Assembly: GCA_018262985.1 (NCBI GenBank)
Contig: JADFDI010000004.1
Coordinates: forward strand, 62,001 to 126,000
Length of the DNA: 64,000 nucleotides
Direction of reading: 5' to 3'
Origin: Spirochaetota bacterium
GTDB lineage: Bacteria > Spirochaetota > Spirochaetia > Treponematales > UBA12059
The position numbers and the translations under genes are program-made. Shown here in pieces: positions 37,744 to 46,439 of this stretch; the stretch's first letter is position 1, and every line of letters begins with the position of its first letter. Under the pieces are notes generated by a model, which saw nothing but the letters and a program-made list of their open reading frames with translations, was not told the DNA's origin and made no database searches.

Positions 37744-39287
37744 TTCGGGGTCCTGAGCGGCCGAGCGTAGGCCTCGACGGAGAATTCGCCCGCGCCGACC
37801 GGGCCCGCCGCGTCGTACGACGCGACGGCGAAGTAATAGACGGTGCCGTTCTCCAGCCCGCCCACGGTGAACTCGAGCGCCCGGCCCGCGTCGAAGGGAC
37901 CGGGGCCGAGCGTGGCGGACACGCCGAAGTACTCTCCCGGCCTCGTGCCGAACCAGACCGCGTAACCGGCCACGTCGGCCTCGGGCACCCGCGTCCAGCG
38001 CAGGGTCACGGAACCGTCGCCCGGTGTCGCGAGGAGCCGGGCGGGGGGCGGAGGAGGCAGGTCCGGCTCGTAGCGCAGCTCGAAGCCCGAGAAGCTGGCG
38101 CCCGCGGCGCCGCGTCCGTCGGGATAAAGCTCGACGCGGAGCTGCACGTAGCGCCCGCGCGGTCCGCCGGGCAGGGGCCGATCCGGATCGAAGGGCGTCC
38201 ATTCCGGACTCGCGGCGCTCCAGCCGTAGGCTTCCTCCGCCACGCGGTACATGAAGGAGGCGCCCGAATCGCCGGGAGTCCGTCGTCGCGCCGCGATCGA
38301 AAGCAGCCTGGCGCGCGCCGAGCCCAGGTCCATGACCGGCGAGACGGCGCTGCCGCCCGAGGCGCCGTAGCGCGAGGACCGAGCCTCGGCGACGAAGCGC
38401 GAGGCGATGGAGAACTCGTCCACGAGCCCGGCGTATTCGGGGCCGATCTCGATCGGCGCGGCCTCGCCGATCCGCGGAGCGAACACGGTCCGGCCCGCGA
38501 CCCCCGTTCCCGGAGCCGCCTCGCGCCCCGACGGGGTGGCGTACGCGGTCGCCTCCACCCGTCCGTTCATCAGGTACTCGACGAGCCCCGTCGAGGAATC
38601 GAAGCGGAGCAGGTGGTGGGTCCAGGTCCTCGGCACCATGATCGACGCGCCGACGAGCTCCACGCGCGTGGGGGCGCTCCCGGGCTGCCCGGGAGGCACG
38701 AAGAAATCGACGAAGCTCCAGGCCGGCCGGTCGCGGACTATGGAAAAGTCGAAGCTCTGCGGCGCCACCTTGACGGCGCCGCCCGTACCTTCGCGGCGCA
38801 CGGAGCGCCAGCGGAGCAGGATCTCACCGTTCTCGGCGACGGCGGGCCAGGTCCAGAACGAGATGGAGAAATCGCCGGGCGCGGCGCCGGGGCCGAGCAC
38901 CTCGCTCGCTCGCGGGTCGAGCAGGAAGGGACCTTCCCCCGAGCGGAAGCTGGCGGCGCCGCTTCCCATGAAGGCGCGGGATCCGCCCGCGAGCTCGGGC
39001 GCGCTGGCGGGCCTCGCCGCCCAGCGTCCCGTCGCGTCGACCGGGGCGGCCTCGTCGAAGCCGAGGAGGAGGTCGACGCCCGGGCCCGGCTTTCCGCGGG
39101 CCTCGTCGAGGACGAAATCGAAGCCGCCGGCCGCGCCGGGAACCCTGCGGAGTCCTTCGAGCACCCATTGCTCGGGCGACGACGGCGAGACCGTCGCCGG
39201 ATCGACGCGGAGCGTCGTCTCGGCGACGGAGGCTCCCGCCGAGACGGCGAGGAGGCAGGCGGCGACGGCGATTCCCTTTGCGGACAT
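37740..39287 (-). CDS. Exported LamG-like / fibronectin type III protein
   Basis: 515 residues with a cleavable signal peptide (KGIAVAACLLAVSAGASVAE). A concanavalin/LamG-like domain lies in the middle (FSISFWTWPAVAENGEILLRW; IEIGPEYAGLVDEFSIASRF). A C-terminal fibronectin type III domain covers about residues 420-505 (ATPGDGSVTLRWTRVPEADV; GLENGTVYYFAVASYDAAGP). It probably acts in the periplasm or on the surface, binding carbohydrate or protein. The first gene of an operon with TPR, HDOD and MBL genes. Only 27 bp separate its start from the divergent uvrC start. Confidence 0.8.
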   Translation of the reverse strand: MSAKGIAVAACLLAVSAGASVAETTLRVDPATVSPSSPEQWVLEGLRRVPGAAGGFDFVLDEARGKPGPGVDLLLGFDEAAPVDATGRWAARPASAPELAGGSRAFMGSGAASFRSGEGPFLLDPRASEVLGPGAAPGDFSISFWTWPAVAENGEILLRWRSVRREGTGGAVKVAPQSFDFSIVRDRPAWSFVDFFVPPGQPGSAPTRVELVGASIMVPRTWTHHLLRFDSSTGLVEYLMNGRVEATAYATPSGREAAPGTGVAGRTVFAPRIGEAAPIEIGPEYAGLVDEFSIASRFVAEARSSRYGASGGSAVSPVMDLGSARARLLSIAARRRTPGDSGASFMYRVAEEAYGWSAASPEWTPFDPDRPLPGGPRGRYVQLRVELYPDGRGAAGASFSGFELRYEPDLPPPPPARLLATPGDGSVTLRWTRVPEADVAGYAVWFGTRPGEYFGVSATLGPGPFDAGRALEFTVGGLENGTVYYFAVASYDAAGPVGAGEFSVEAYARPLRTPK

Positions 39288-39305
39288 TTCCCTGTACCTT
39301 ATTAT
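39278..39305 (+). promoter_or_regulatory. uvrC promoter overlapping a divergent -10
   Basis: Plus strand: TTGCGG (39278-39283), 16-bp spacer, TATTAT (39300-39305), 9 nt before ATG 39315. The same AT-rich patch read on the minus strand gives GATAAT (39306-39301), 13 nt before the divergent LamG/FN3 start, so the two promoters overlap. Confidence 0.55.
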
Positions 39306-39314
39306 CGAAACGAC

Positions 39315-41279
39315 ATGCCGGACAATGAAGCTACAACGATGCAGCCCAAAGCCGTGGCGCGGAGCGCCCCGGAGTCCCCCGGAGTCTACCTCATGCGGGA
39401 CGCCGAGGGAACGATAATCTACGTCGGCAAGGCGAAGGTCCTCAAGAACCGACTTTCCTCCTATTTCACGGGCCGCAAGGACACCAAGACCCGCCTCCTC
39501 GTCTCGCGCATCGCCTCGATCGAGTGGATCCTGACCGCCACGGAGTACGAAGCGCTCCTGCTCGAGAACGAGCTCATCAAGAAGTGGGCGCCCAAGTACA
39601 ACATCAACCTGAAGGACGGCAAGACCTATCCCGTCATCCGGGTGACGAACGAGGACTTCCCCCGCGTCTTCCGCACGCGTCGCGTGGTCGACGACGGCAG
39701 CCGCTACTTCGGTCCCTTCCCGAGCGCCGAGATCATCGACCTCTACCTCGACCTGGTGAAGCGCCTCTTCCCGCTGCGCCGCTGCCGCGAAATGAGGAAG
39801 CGCGAGGCGCCCTGCATGTACTGGCACATCGGGCGCTGCGCCGCGCCCTGCGCGGGCAAGGTGACCAAGGAGGAGTACGCGGAGCGCGTGGCCGAGGTGG
39901 AGCGCCTGCTCTCCGGCGACACGGAAGGCCTGCTCGCGGACCTGCGATCGCGCATGGCGGACGCCTCGCGCGAGCTGGCCTTCGAGAAGGCGGCGGGCCT
40001 GCGCGACGCCATCGCCGCCGTGGAGGGCTTCCGCGGCGACAACCGCGTGGTCGACTTCGACCCCGAGAGCCGCGACTACCTGGCCTGGGCGATCGACGGC
40101 AGCCTCGCCGATTTCACGGTCTTCTCCATGCGCGGGGGGCGGCTCGCGGGCCGCGACCTCTTCCGCGTCCGCGCCTTCGGCAGCGAAGAGGAAGCGATCG
40201 AGTCCTTCGTCACGAGCTACTACGACCGCGAGCGCCCCCCGCCTCCCACGGTCTACGTCTCGGGAGAGCTCGACGCCGCCCTGCTCTCCGAATGGGTCCG
40301 CCGCGAGCTCGGCGTCGAGGCCGCGTTCGCGCCGCCCGAAGGCAAGCGCCACGAGGCCGCCATGGCCATGGCCGTCCACAACGCGAAGGAGGACCTCGCC
40401 AAGCGGCGCCGCGAGGCCGGCGACGTGGAGGCCCTCGAGGAGCTCCGCAAGGCCCTCGGCCTCGAAGTCCTGCCCGCCCGCATCGAGGGTTTCGACATCG
40501 CGCACCTTTCCGGCAAGCACACCGTGGCCAGCCTGGTCAGCTTCCGGGACGGCGTGCCGGACAAGAAGAACTACCGCCACTTCCGCATGCGCTCGCTCGG
40601 CGGCCGCATCGACGACTTCGCGTCCATGCGCGAGGCGGTCGGGCGCCGCTACTCGGGCCTGCTCAACGAAGGCGCCGAGCTGCCGGACCTGGTGCTGGTG
40701 GACGGCGGCCTGGGGCAAGTCAACGCCGCCCGCGGGGTGCTCGACGCGCTCGAGCTTTCCGACATACCCGTGGCGGGGCTCGCGAAGGAGAACGAGGAAG
40801 TGTGGCTCCCCGGCGCCGAGGCCGCCATCGCGCTCGCGCACGACTCGGCCGCGCTCCGCGTCCTCGTCGCCGTCCGCGACGAGACCCACCGCTTCGCCAC
40901 GGGCCTTTCGCGGCGCCTCCGCGAGAAGGAGCTCCGCTTCCCCGCCCTCGAGGACCTGGAGGGCATCGGCCCCGGACGCGCCGCGAAGGTGATGAAGGCC
41001 TTCGGCAGCCTCGAAGCGCTGGCCGCTGCCGAGAACGCCGCCATCGCGAAAGCCGGCGGCATTCCCGCGACGCTCGCCGCCGCGGTCCAGGCCGCCGCCG
41101 CGGCCGCGGTCGAGGAGACGCGCTTCCGGGAGCGGCGTCACGGCGGCCAGCCCGCCGCGGCCGGGGAAGCCCTCCACGCCGCCGAAGGTGCAGCGCCCTA
41201 CGGCGGCGCCCCGGACGGCGTCGACCGCGAGGCTGGCCACGACGCGGCCGTTCACGAGCCCGGCGCGGCGCGGGACTGA
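39315..41279 (+). CDS. uvrC: UvrABC excinuclease subunit C
   Basis: 654 residues. N-terminal GIY-YIG nuclease (SPGVYLMRDAEGTIIYVGKA; KNRLSSYF), a Cys-rich segment (CMYWHIGRCAAPCAGKV) and a UVR motif (FEKAAGLRDAIAAV). The C-terminal RNase-H-like nuclease follows (GFDIAHLSGKHTVASLV; DLVLVDGGLGQVNAA) and ends with helix-hairpin-helix motifs (LEDLEGIGPGRAAKVMKAFG). It makes the 3' and 5' incisions in nucleotide excision repair. ATG 39315 was chosen for the fit with the promoter; ATG 39339 is possible. The tail beyond the HhH region (about 50 residues) is low complexity. Confidence 0.96.
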   Translation: MPDNEATTMQPKAVARSAPESPGVYLMRDAEGTIIYVGKAKVLKNRLSSYFTGRKDTKTRLLVSRIASIEWILTATEYEALLLENELIKKWAPKYNINLKDGKTYPVIRVTNEDFPRVFRTRRVVDDGSRYFGPFPSAEIIDLYLDLVKRLFPLRRCREMRKREAPCMYWHIGRCAAPCAGKVTKEEYAERVAEVERLLSGDTEGLLADLRSRMADASRELAFEKAAGLRDAIAAVEGFRGDNRVVDFDPESRDYLAWAIDGSLADFTVFSMRGGRLAGRDLFRVRAFGSEEEAIESFVTSYYDRERPPPPTVYVSGELDAALLSEWVRRELGVEAAFAPPEGKRHEAAMAMAVHNAKEDLAKRRREAGDVEALEELRKALGLEVLPARIEGFDIAHLSGKHTVASLVSFRDGVPDKKNYRHFRMRSLGGRIDDFASMREAVGRRYSGLLNEGAELPDLVLVDGGLGQVNAARGVLDALELSDIPVAGLAKENEEVWLPGAEAAIALAHDSAALRVLVAVRDETHRFATGLSRRLREKELRFPALEDLEGIGPGRAAKVMKAFGSLEALAAAENAAIAKAGGIPATLAAAVQAAAAAAVEETRFRERRHGGQPAAAGEALHAAEGAAPYGGAPDGVDREAGHDAAVHEPGAARD

Positions 41280-41345
41280 GCCGGCGCGCCAGGCCGGATC
41301 TGCCCGCCGGACGCCGGGCATCCCCTTCCCGTCCCCCTCCCCCGC

Positions 41346-41375
41346 TTGACCCGCCCGGCCCGCTTTCCCTACTCT
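41346..41375 (+). promoter_or_regulatory. Promoter of the YkgJ-rsm22-mobB operon
   Basis: TTGACC (41346-41351), 18-bp spacer, TACTCT (41370-41375). The predicted leader is about 12 nt without a clear Shine-Dalgarno before ATG 41394. Confidence 0.6.
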
Positions 41376-41393
41376 CGCGGCACCGGTACCTCC

Positions 41394-42083
41394 ATGAAGC
41401 AACTCCACGAAATCCTGCCCCCGGGCCTCCCCTTTGGCGACCTCATGGACGCCCTATCCGGCGTCCACCGCGTCTACGGGCGCGCCGCGCTCGAGATGGC
41501 CGCCTTCCGCGAGGCGAGCGACGTCGCCTGCCCGGAGGCTTGCGGCAGCTGCTGCGAAACCTTCGTTCCCGACGTCCTTCCGCTCGAGGCCGCGTACCTC
41601 GCCGCCTGCCTGGCGCGCGAAAGCCCCGAACGCGCCCGGGCCCTGGCCCTCGAGGGCTTTTCCGACGCCGAGCGCGACGCGCCGCATTGCCCCTTCTACC
41701 GCTTCGACGACCCGGCCCACTGCTCGGTCTACGAAGGCCGCCCCCTCATCTGCCGCCTTTTCGGCTTTTCCGGAGTCCGCTCCAGGGACGGCGCGCCGGG
41801 CTTCGCGCTCTGCCGCCGCATGGACGCCCTTCCGGGCCGGACCGCGCGCTCGTGGAAGGGCGAAGCGGTCGTACGCGAGCTCGGGGCCGTGCCGCCTCTC
41901 ATGTCGGACCTCGCCGCGGAGCTCCAGGCCGTGCGCCCGAACGAGAGCCCCGAGCGGCGGCTGCTCACCGACGCCCTGCCCGAGGCCCTGCGCAAGGTCC
42001 TCTTCCTGGCCGGCTTCGGAGCGAACGACCCCGGCGACGAGCCCGAACCCGAGCCGCTCGCGCCGATGCCGAGGGCCGGCTAA
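41394..42083 (+). CDS. YkgJ-family cysteine-cluster protein
   Basis: 229 residues. The YkgJ/UPF0153 pattern is visible as CPEACGSCCETF, CPFY, CSVYEGRPLICRLFGF and a later FALCRRMDAL. These Cys residues form a zinc- or iron-sulfur-binding site. The function is not established. It precedes the Rsm22-type methyltransferase by 3 nt. Confidence 0.88.
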   Translation: MKQLHEILPPGLPFGDLMDALSGVHRVYGRAALEMAAFREASDVACPEACGSCCETFVPDVLPLEAAYLAACLARESPERARALALEGFSDAERDAPHCPFYRFDDPAHCSVYEGRPLICRLFGFSGVRSRDGAPGFALCRRMDALPGRTARSWKGEAVVRELGAVPPLMSDLAAELQAVRPNESPERRLLTDALPEALRKVLFLAGFGANDPGDEPEPEPLAPMPRAG

Positions 42084-42086
42084 GCC

Positions 42087-43256
42087 GTGGCACATCAGGG
42101 TCCGACCGCGCTGGAACGCAGGGCGGCCTCGCTCCCCGCGCTCGCTTCCGGCGAGGACGGCCATAGGCCCGTTCCGCCAGCCGTCCCGGCCGTCCTTCCC
42201 CCCGCCCGCCTCGCCACCGTCGGAAAGGCCCTGCTCCGCCTCCAGCGCGGGCTGACCGGCGGCCGCGAACTCGTCGGCGCTCCCTACATGCGCGATCCCG
42301 CGCTACTCGAAGCCTACCTGCTCTATTACTGGCCCGTCTCGTACGCGCAGGCCGCGCGCGCCCTGGCGCTCTCGAAGGCGGGTCCGCGCCGGCACGTCCT
42401 CGACCTCGGTTCCGGCCCCGGTCCGGTCGCCGCCGCCTTCGCGGATTCGGGCGCCCGCGAACTCGTCCTCGTCGACGCGTCCCCCGAAGCCCTGTCCCTC
42501 GCGCGGAGCATCCTCGAAAACCCGCCCGAAGGCCTCGCGCCGGACGGCCCGCCCCGCGTGGAAACCCTCGCGGCCGACCTCGAGGGTCTGTCCCCCGAAA
42601 TCCTCCCGCCCGGCCCCTACGACGCAGTCGCCTTCGGCCACAGCCTCAACGAGCTCTGGAAGGGCCTCCCCGACCGCGTCGCGCGCCGCGCGGCCTTCAT
42701 CGATTCGCTCCGCCCCCTCATTGCGCCTGACGGCCTCCTCATCATCGTGGAACCGGCCCTGCTCGCCACGAGCCGCGACGCCATCGCGCTCCGCGACGCG
42801 CTCGCAGCCGCCGGCTGGTCCGTCGTCGCGCCCTGCCCCGCACCGATACCCTGCCCCGCGCTCGCCGCGGGCCCCTCGCACACCTGCCACGACGCCGCGC
42901 CCTGGGAGGTGCCGCCGACCGTGGCCGCCCTGGCCCGCGAGGCCGGCTTAGGCCGCGACGAGCTCAAGGCCGCCTGGTTCGCGCTCTCGCCCGCCCGGGT
43001 GCCGCCAGCCGCCCCGCAGGGCTTCCGCCGCGTCGTCTCCGAGCCCATGCTCAACAAGTCAGGCCGCGTCCGTTACCTGGTCTGCGACGCTCGCGGACGC
43101 GTCGCGCTGAGCGCCAAATCGGGCGACCCTGCCGCGAAGGCCTCGGGCTTCTTCGAGCTCGCGCGCTACGACCTCGTGCGCGTCACGGGCGCGGAAGCGC
43201 GCGAATCCGGCGAGGGCGTCACGGCCGGCACCATCATCGAAAAGGCGGAAGATTGA
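42087..43256 (+). CDS. Rsm22-type ribosomal small-subunit methyltransferase
   Basis: 389 residues. SAM-dependent methyltransferase of the Rsm22/METTL17 family, with the SAM motif VLDLGSGPGPVAAAF and the acidic end of strand 2 at LVDASPEAL. The family-specific Cys-rich insert CPAPIPC and SHTCHDAAPWEVPP and the C-terminal EPMLNKSGRVRYLVC follow. In mitochondrial METTL17 comparable Cys residues hold a [4Fe-4S] cluster, so this protein is probably also an Fe-S protein (inference). GTG 42087 lies 3 nt after the YkgJ stop. It may act in small-subunit assembly. Its last codons overlap the mobB start (TGATG). Confidence 0.83.
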   Translation: MAHQGPTALERRAASLPALASGEDGHRPVPPAVPAVLPPARLATVGKALLRLQRGLTGGRELVGAPYMRDPALLEAYLLYYWPVSYAQAARALALSKAGPRRHVLDLGSGPGPVAAAFADSGARELVLVDASPEALSLARSILENPPEGLAPDGPPRVETLAADLEGLSPEILPPGPYDAVAFGHSLNELWKGLPDRVARRAAFIDSLRPLIAPDGLLIIVEPALLATSRDAIALRDALAAAGWSVVAPCPAPIPCPALAAGPSHTCHDAAPWEVPPTVAALAREAGLGRDELKAAWFALSPARVPPAAPQGFRRVVSEPMLNKSGRVRYLVCDARGRVALSAKSGDPAAKASGFFELARYDLVRVTGAEARESGEGVTAGTIIEKAED

Positions 43257-43855
43257 TGGGGAAAGAAAAGGCAACTCGGCCGCCCTCGCCGGTCCGGGCG
43301 ACGGGCTCACGTCCAGGCACCGGAAAGCCCGCTTCGCCCTCCCGCCGCATCGTCATCGGCTGCCTCGTAGGCTGGTCGGATTCCGGCAAGACGGCGCTGG
43401 CCGAGGCGACACTCCGCCTACTTTCCGGACGCGGCGTCCCGTGCGCCGCCCTGAAAGTAACGAAGCACCCGGGCGACCGGGACGCGCCGGGCAAGGACTC
43501 GCGGCGCTTTTTCGACGCGGGAGCCGAGACGGCCATACTCGGGAGCGGGGAGCTCCACCTCTCGCTCCACCGCGAGGCGCCGCCGGACCGCGACTTCCTC
43601 GCGCGGCTCTTCCCCGAGGCGCGCGTCGTGCTCGTGGAAGGCGCGCGCATCGAAGGCGCCCCGGCCGTGCTCGTCGCGGGCGGGGCGGAGAGCGCGGGCG
43701 AGCTGAAATTCCCCCTCGACACGGTCGACGCCCTGGTCACGGACCGCCCCGCCCTCGCGGAAACGGCCCGCGCGCGCGGCCTCGCGGTCCTGGCCCCGCT
43801 CGACGCGGAAGCCCTTTCCCGGTTCCTGGAGGCCTGGCATGGAAAACGAAGCTGA
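43256..43855 (+). CDS. mobB: Molybdopterin-guanine dinucleotide biosynthesis protein B (MobB)
   Basis: 199 residues. P-loop GTPase-like protein with Walker A GWSDSGKTAL (about residues 37-46), CAALKVTKHPGDRD and VLVEGARIEGAP. MobB is an accessory of MobA in attaching GMP to molybdopterin. No mobA is in the window. The first about 28 residues are basic and disordered-looking, so a later start is possible, but ATG 43256 is the one coupled to the preceding stop. It overlaps the next small gene by 17 nt. Confidence 0.87.
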   Translation: MGKEKATRPPSPVRATGSRPGTGKPASPSRRIVIGCLVGWSDSGKTALAEATLRLLSGRGVPCAALKVTKHPGDRDAPGKDSRRFFDAGAETAILGSGELHLSLHREAPPDRDFLARLFPEARVVLVEGARIEGAPAVLVAGGAESAGELKFPLDTVDALVTDRPALAETARARGLAVLAPLDAEALSRFLEAWHGKRS

Positions 43856-44030
43856 GCGCCGCGCGAGCGTGCTGTGCGACGGCAGGGAAGTCCCGCTCGT
43901 CCCCTTCGTCGAGGCCCTCGTGCGCGACACGGTGCTCGGCCTCGTCGGTTCGCTCAAGGGCGTCGACGCGGAAGCCGAGATCGTGGTGCGGATAGGGCCG
44001 CAAAGCGCGGACTCAGCTCCCCGCCGCTGA
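43839..44030 (+). CDS. Small protein coupled to mobB, unknown function
   Basis: 63 residues, not recognised. A central block VLCDGREVPLVPFVEALVRD followed by VLGLVGSLKGV looks like a compact alpha/beta unit. The ATG overlaps mobB by 17 nt and is preceded by GGAGG, both signs of real translation. There is no TM segment or signal peptide. It may serve molybdenum- or tungsten-cofactor insertion with MobB, based on position only. Confidence 0.55.
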   Translation: MENEAERRASVLCDGREVPLVPFVEALVRDTVLGLVGSLKGVDAEAEIVVRIGPQSADSAPRR

Positions 44031-44054
44031 GGCGGAGCGCGCGAACCCGGCCCG

Positions 44055-44432
44055 CTAAACGCAGGCCTTGGTCAGGGCGGCGTTGACCGCGTCGAGCAGC
44101 TCGGCGGCGCCGAAGGGCTTCTGGAGCAGGGCGCGAACGCCGAAATGGCCCTCGAGGCCGCGGAACGACTCGAGCCCGACGCCCACCTTTCCCGACATGA
44201 CCACCACCTTGCAGGCGGAGTCCGCGCCGAAGGATTCCATGATGAAGGAAAGGCCGCCCTTACCGGGCAGCATGACGTCGACCAGGGCCAGGTCCGGGCT
44301 CTGCCCGGCCAGCAACGCGTGCGCCTTCTCGGCGTCGGGGGCGGGCAGGACCTCGTGCCCCGCGTGCATGAGTATCTTCGATGTGGTTTCGAGGATGAGT
44401 TCGTCGTCGTCCACCAGCAGTATCAGCGCCAT
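44055..44432 (-). CDS. Stand-alone response-regulator receiver protein
   Basis: 125 residues, a single CheY-like receiver domain: LILLVDDDE at the N-terminus (acidic pocket), phospho-Asp in LALVDVMLPGKGG, Ser in VVVMSGKVG and Lys in LLQKPFG. There is no output domain. It probably relays phosphate from an orphan or hybrid kinase. ATG 44432 has GGAGG upstream. It is convergent with the mobB cluster and precedes the hydrogenase terminator. Confidence 0.9.
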   Translation of the reverse strand: MALILLVDDDELILETTSKILMHAGHEVLPAPDAEKAHALLAGQSPDLALVDVMLPGKGGLSFIMESFGADSACKVVVMSGKVGVGLESFRGLEGHFGVRALLQKPFGAAELLDAVNAALTKACV

Positions 44433-44576
44433 GCATCCTCCGCGGCCCCGTCCCCGGAGCCGTTCCATAGTAACATAGCACCGAATGTCGAAAAACTCCA
44501 TTAAATAAGTATCACGGCCGGGGCTATCGGCAGCCGCCAAAAAAGGGAGCTCCGCGACGCGCGGGGTGCGCGGGGC

Positions 44577-44615
44577 AAAAAAACGGGCCGCCCGGCAGGA
44601 GGAACCGGACGACCC
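44577..44615 (-). terminator. Intrinsic terminator of the hydrogenase operon
   Basis: Minus strand: GGGTCGTCCGG (44615-44605) pairs, including G-U pairs, with CCGGGCGGCCC (44595-44585), followed by GTTTTTTT (44584-44577). A stem plus T-run 60 nt downstream of the last hydrogenase gene; the best intrinsic terminator in the window. Confidence 0.85.
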
Positions 44616-44673
44616 TGAAACGGCTGGATACGGCGCGCCGGGGAATGCCCGACGCCGCCGCGGAGCGGGCTGC

Positions 44674-46428
44674 CTACTTCGTGTAGAGCGCCTTCTCGTG
44701 GTAGTGCGTGTGCAACAGCTCGTGGGCCTTGCCGGAGTTCGGCTTCCCGAGGAACTCGTCGTACACCTGCTTGATGAACGGGTTGAGGTGCGAGCAGCGG
44801 TAGGTCGACTTCTGGTCGTCGTTGTAGATGCCGGCCATGCGGGCCTCGCGCACCTCGTCGGTGGCGCCGTAGGGCTGGCCGCCGCCGCCGATGCAGCCGC
44901 CGCGGCAGGCCATCACCTCGATGAAATGCCAGGGCATGGGCTTCCCGGCCTTCTTCGCCTCGCGGATCTGGTCGAGCACGGTCTCGATGTTGCCCATCTG
45001 GTGCGCCACCGCAACCTTGATCTCGGTGCCCTTGATGTGGACCGAGGCTTCCTTGATGCCGGAGATGCCGCGCACGCCGGTGAAGTTGACGTCCTTGAGC
45101 TCCTCGCCGGTCACCAGGGTGTAGGCGGTGCGGAGGGCCGCCTCCATGACGCCGCCCGTGGCGCCGAAGATGGTGCCCGCGCCCGTGTACGGCCCCATCG
45201 GGCTGTCGGCTTCCTCGTCGGGCAGATTCAGGAGGTCGATGCCCGCCTGCTTGATCATGCGCGCGAGCTCGCGGGTGGTCAGGGTCACGTCGACGTCCTG
45301 GTAGCCGGAGGAGAACATGGTCTTGTCGCGCTTGTTCTCGTACTTCTTGGCCGTGCAGGGCATGACCGAAACCGAGAAGATCTTCGCGGGGTCGACGTTC
45401 GCCTTCTGCGCCCAGTAGGTCTTGATCATGGCGCCCATCATCTGCTGGGGGCTCTTGGCGGTGGAGAAGTGCGGGATCATGTCCGGGTAGTACTTCTCCA
45501 TGTAGTCCACCCAGGCCGGGCAGCAGCTCGTGATGAGCGGCAGCGCCGTCGGGTCCTTGGTGAAGCGCTGCACGAACTCGGTGCCTTCCTCCATGATGGT
45601 CAGGTCGGCGGAGAAGTTCGTGTCGAACACGACGTCGAAGCCCATGCGGCGGAGCGCCGCGTAGATCTTCTTCGTGAGCACGGTGCCGGGCGGCAGGCCG
45701 AAGTCCTCGCCGAGGGCTACGCGCACCGCGGGGGCTATCTGCACCACGCAGGTCTTGGCGTCGGGGCCTTCCTTCATGAGGGCGTCCCAGACGGGACCGG
45801 TCTCGTCCTTCTCGTAGATGGCGCCCACCGGGCAGTGCGCGGAGCACTGGCCGCAGCGGATGCACGGGCCGTCGGCCAGCGCCACGTCGCCCGCGGGCGC
45901 GATGCGCGTCTTCTCGCCGCGCCCGAGGAACTCGATGGCCCACACGTTCTGCATGTCCTGACAGACCTTGACGCAGCGGCCGCAGCGCACGCACTTCTCG
46001 GGGTCGAGGATGAGCGTGTTGGTGGACGTGTCCTTCGAAAGGCCGCGCAGGCGCTTCGGGAAGGACTGCTCTCGGATGCCGAACTCGGCGGCGAGGGTCT
46101 GGAGCTCGCAGGACTGGTTGCGCGGGCACTGGAGGCAGTCGTCCGGGTGGGTCGAGAGGATGAGCTCGATGACCGTGCGGCGCGTCTCGACGAGCTCGGC
46201 GTCGTTCGTGACGATCTCCATGCCGTTCTCGAGCGGGGTGCAGCAGGCGCGGAGCATCTTGGGGCTCTTGCCGTTCTTGACCACGCAGATGCCGCAGGCC
46301 GCCCAGGGCTCGAGGTCCGGGTTGTGGCAGAGCTTGGGGATCTTGACGTTGACCTTCGAGGCCGCGTCGAGGATCGTCGTCCCCGGCGCGACGTGGACTT
46401 CGATACCGTTTATCTTCGCGTTGATCAT
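44674..46428 (-). CDS. hndD: [FeFe]-hydrogenase catalytic subunit (HndD-type)
   Basis: 584 residues. N-terminal [2Fe-2S] plant-type domain (CHNPDLEPWAACGICVVKN), His-Cys motif (HPDDCLQCPRNQSC) and a two-[4Fe-4S] ferredoxin domain (CVRCGRCVKVC, CIRCGQCSAHCPVGAIYE). The H-cluster domain has L1 TSCCPAWV, L2 MPCTAKKYE and L3 EVMACRGGCIGGGGQP, and a C-terminal small-subunit-like tail (LHTHYHEKALYT). It produces or oxidises H2 with NAD(P)H, ferredoxin or both via the partner subunits. ATG 46428 follows AGGAGA. It is the last gene of a five-gene operon. Confidence 0.95.
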   Translation of the reverse strand: MINAKINGIEVHVAPGTTILDAASKVNVKIPKLCHNPDLEPWAACGICVVKNGKSPKMLRACCTPLENGMEIVTNDAELVETRRTVIELILSTHPDDCLQCPRNQSCELQTLAAEFGIREQSFPKRLRGLSKDTSTNTLILDPEKCVRCGRCVKVCQDMQNVWAIEFLGRGEKTRIAPAGDVALADGPCIRCGQCSAHCPVGAIYEKDETGPVWDALMKEGPDAKTCVVQIAPAVRVALGEDFGLPPGTVLTKKIYAALRRMGFDVVFDTNFSADLTIMEEGTEFVQRFTKDPTALPLITSCCPAWVDYMEKYYPDMIPHFSTAKSPQQMMGAMIKTYWAQKANVDPAKIFSVSVMPCTAKKYENKRDKTMFSSGYQDVDVTLTTRELARMIKQAGIDLLNLPDEEADSPMGPYTGAGTIFGATGGVMEAALRTAYTLVTGEELKDVNFTGVRGISGIKEASVHIKGTEIKVAVAHQMGNIETVLDQIREAKKAGKPMPWHFIEVMACRGGCIGGGGQPYGATDEVREARMAGIYNDDQKSTYRCSHLNPFIKQVYDEFLGKPNSGKAHELLHTHYHEKALYTK

Positions 46429-46439
46429 TGCGGCTCTCC

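Noticed and set aside
34582-37770. A very long open antisense frame (about 1060 codons) opposite the TPR gene
   Set aside because: In DNA this GC-rich, frames opposite real genes rarely hit stops. Its product is Arg/Gly/Leu-rich low complexity with no family resemblance, while the minus-strand TPR frame is clearly real.
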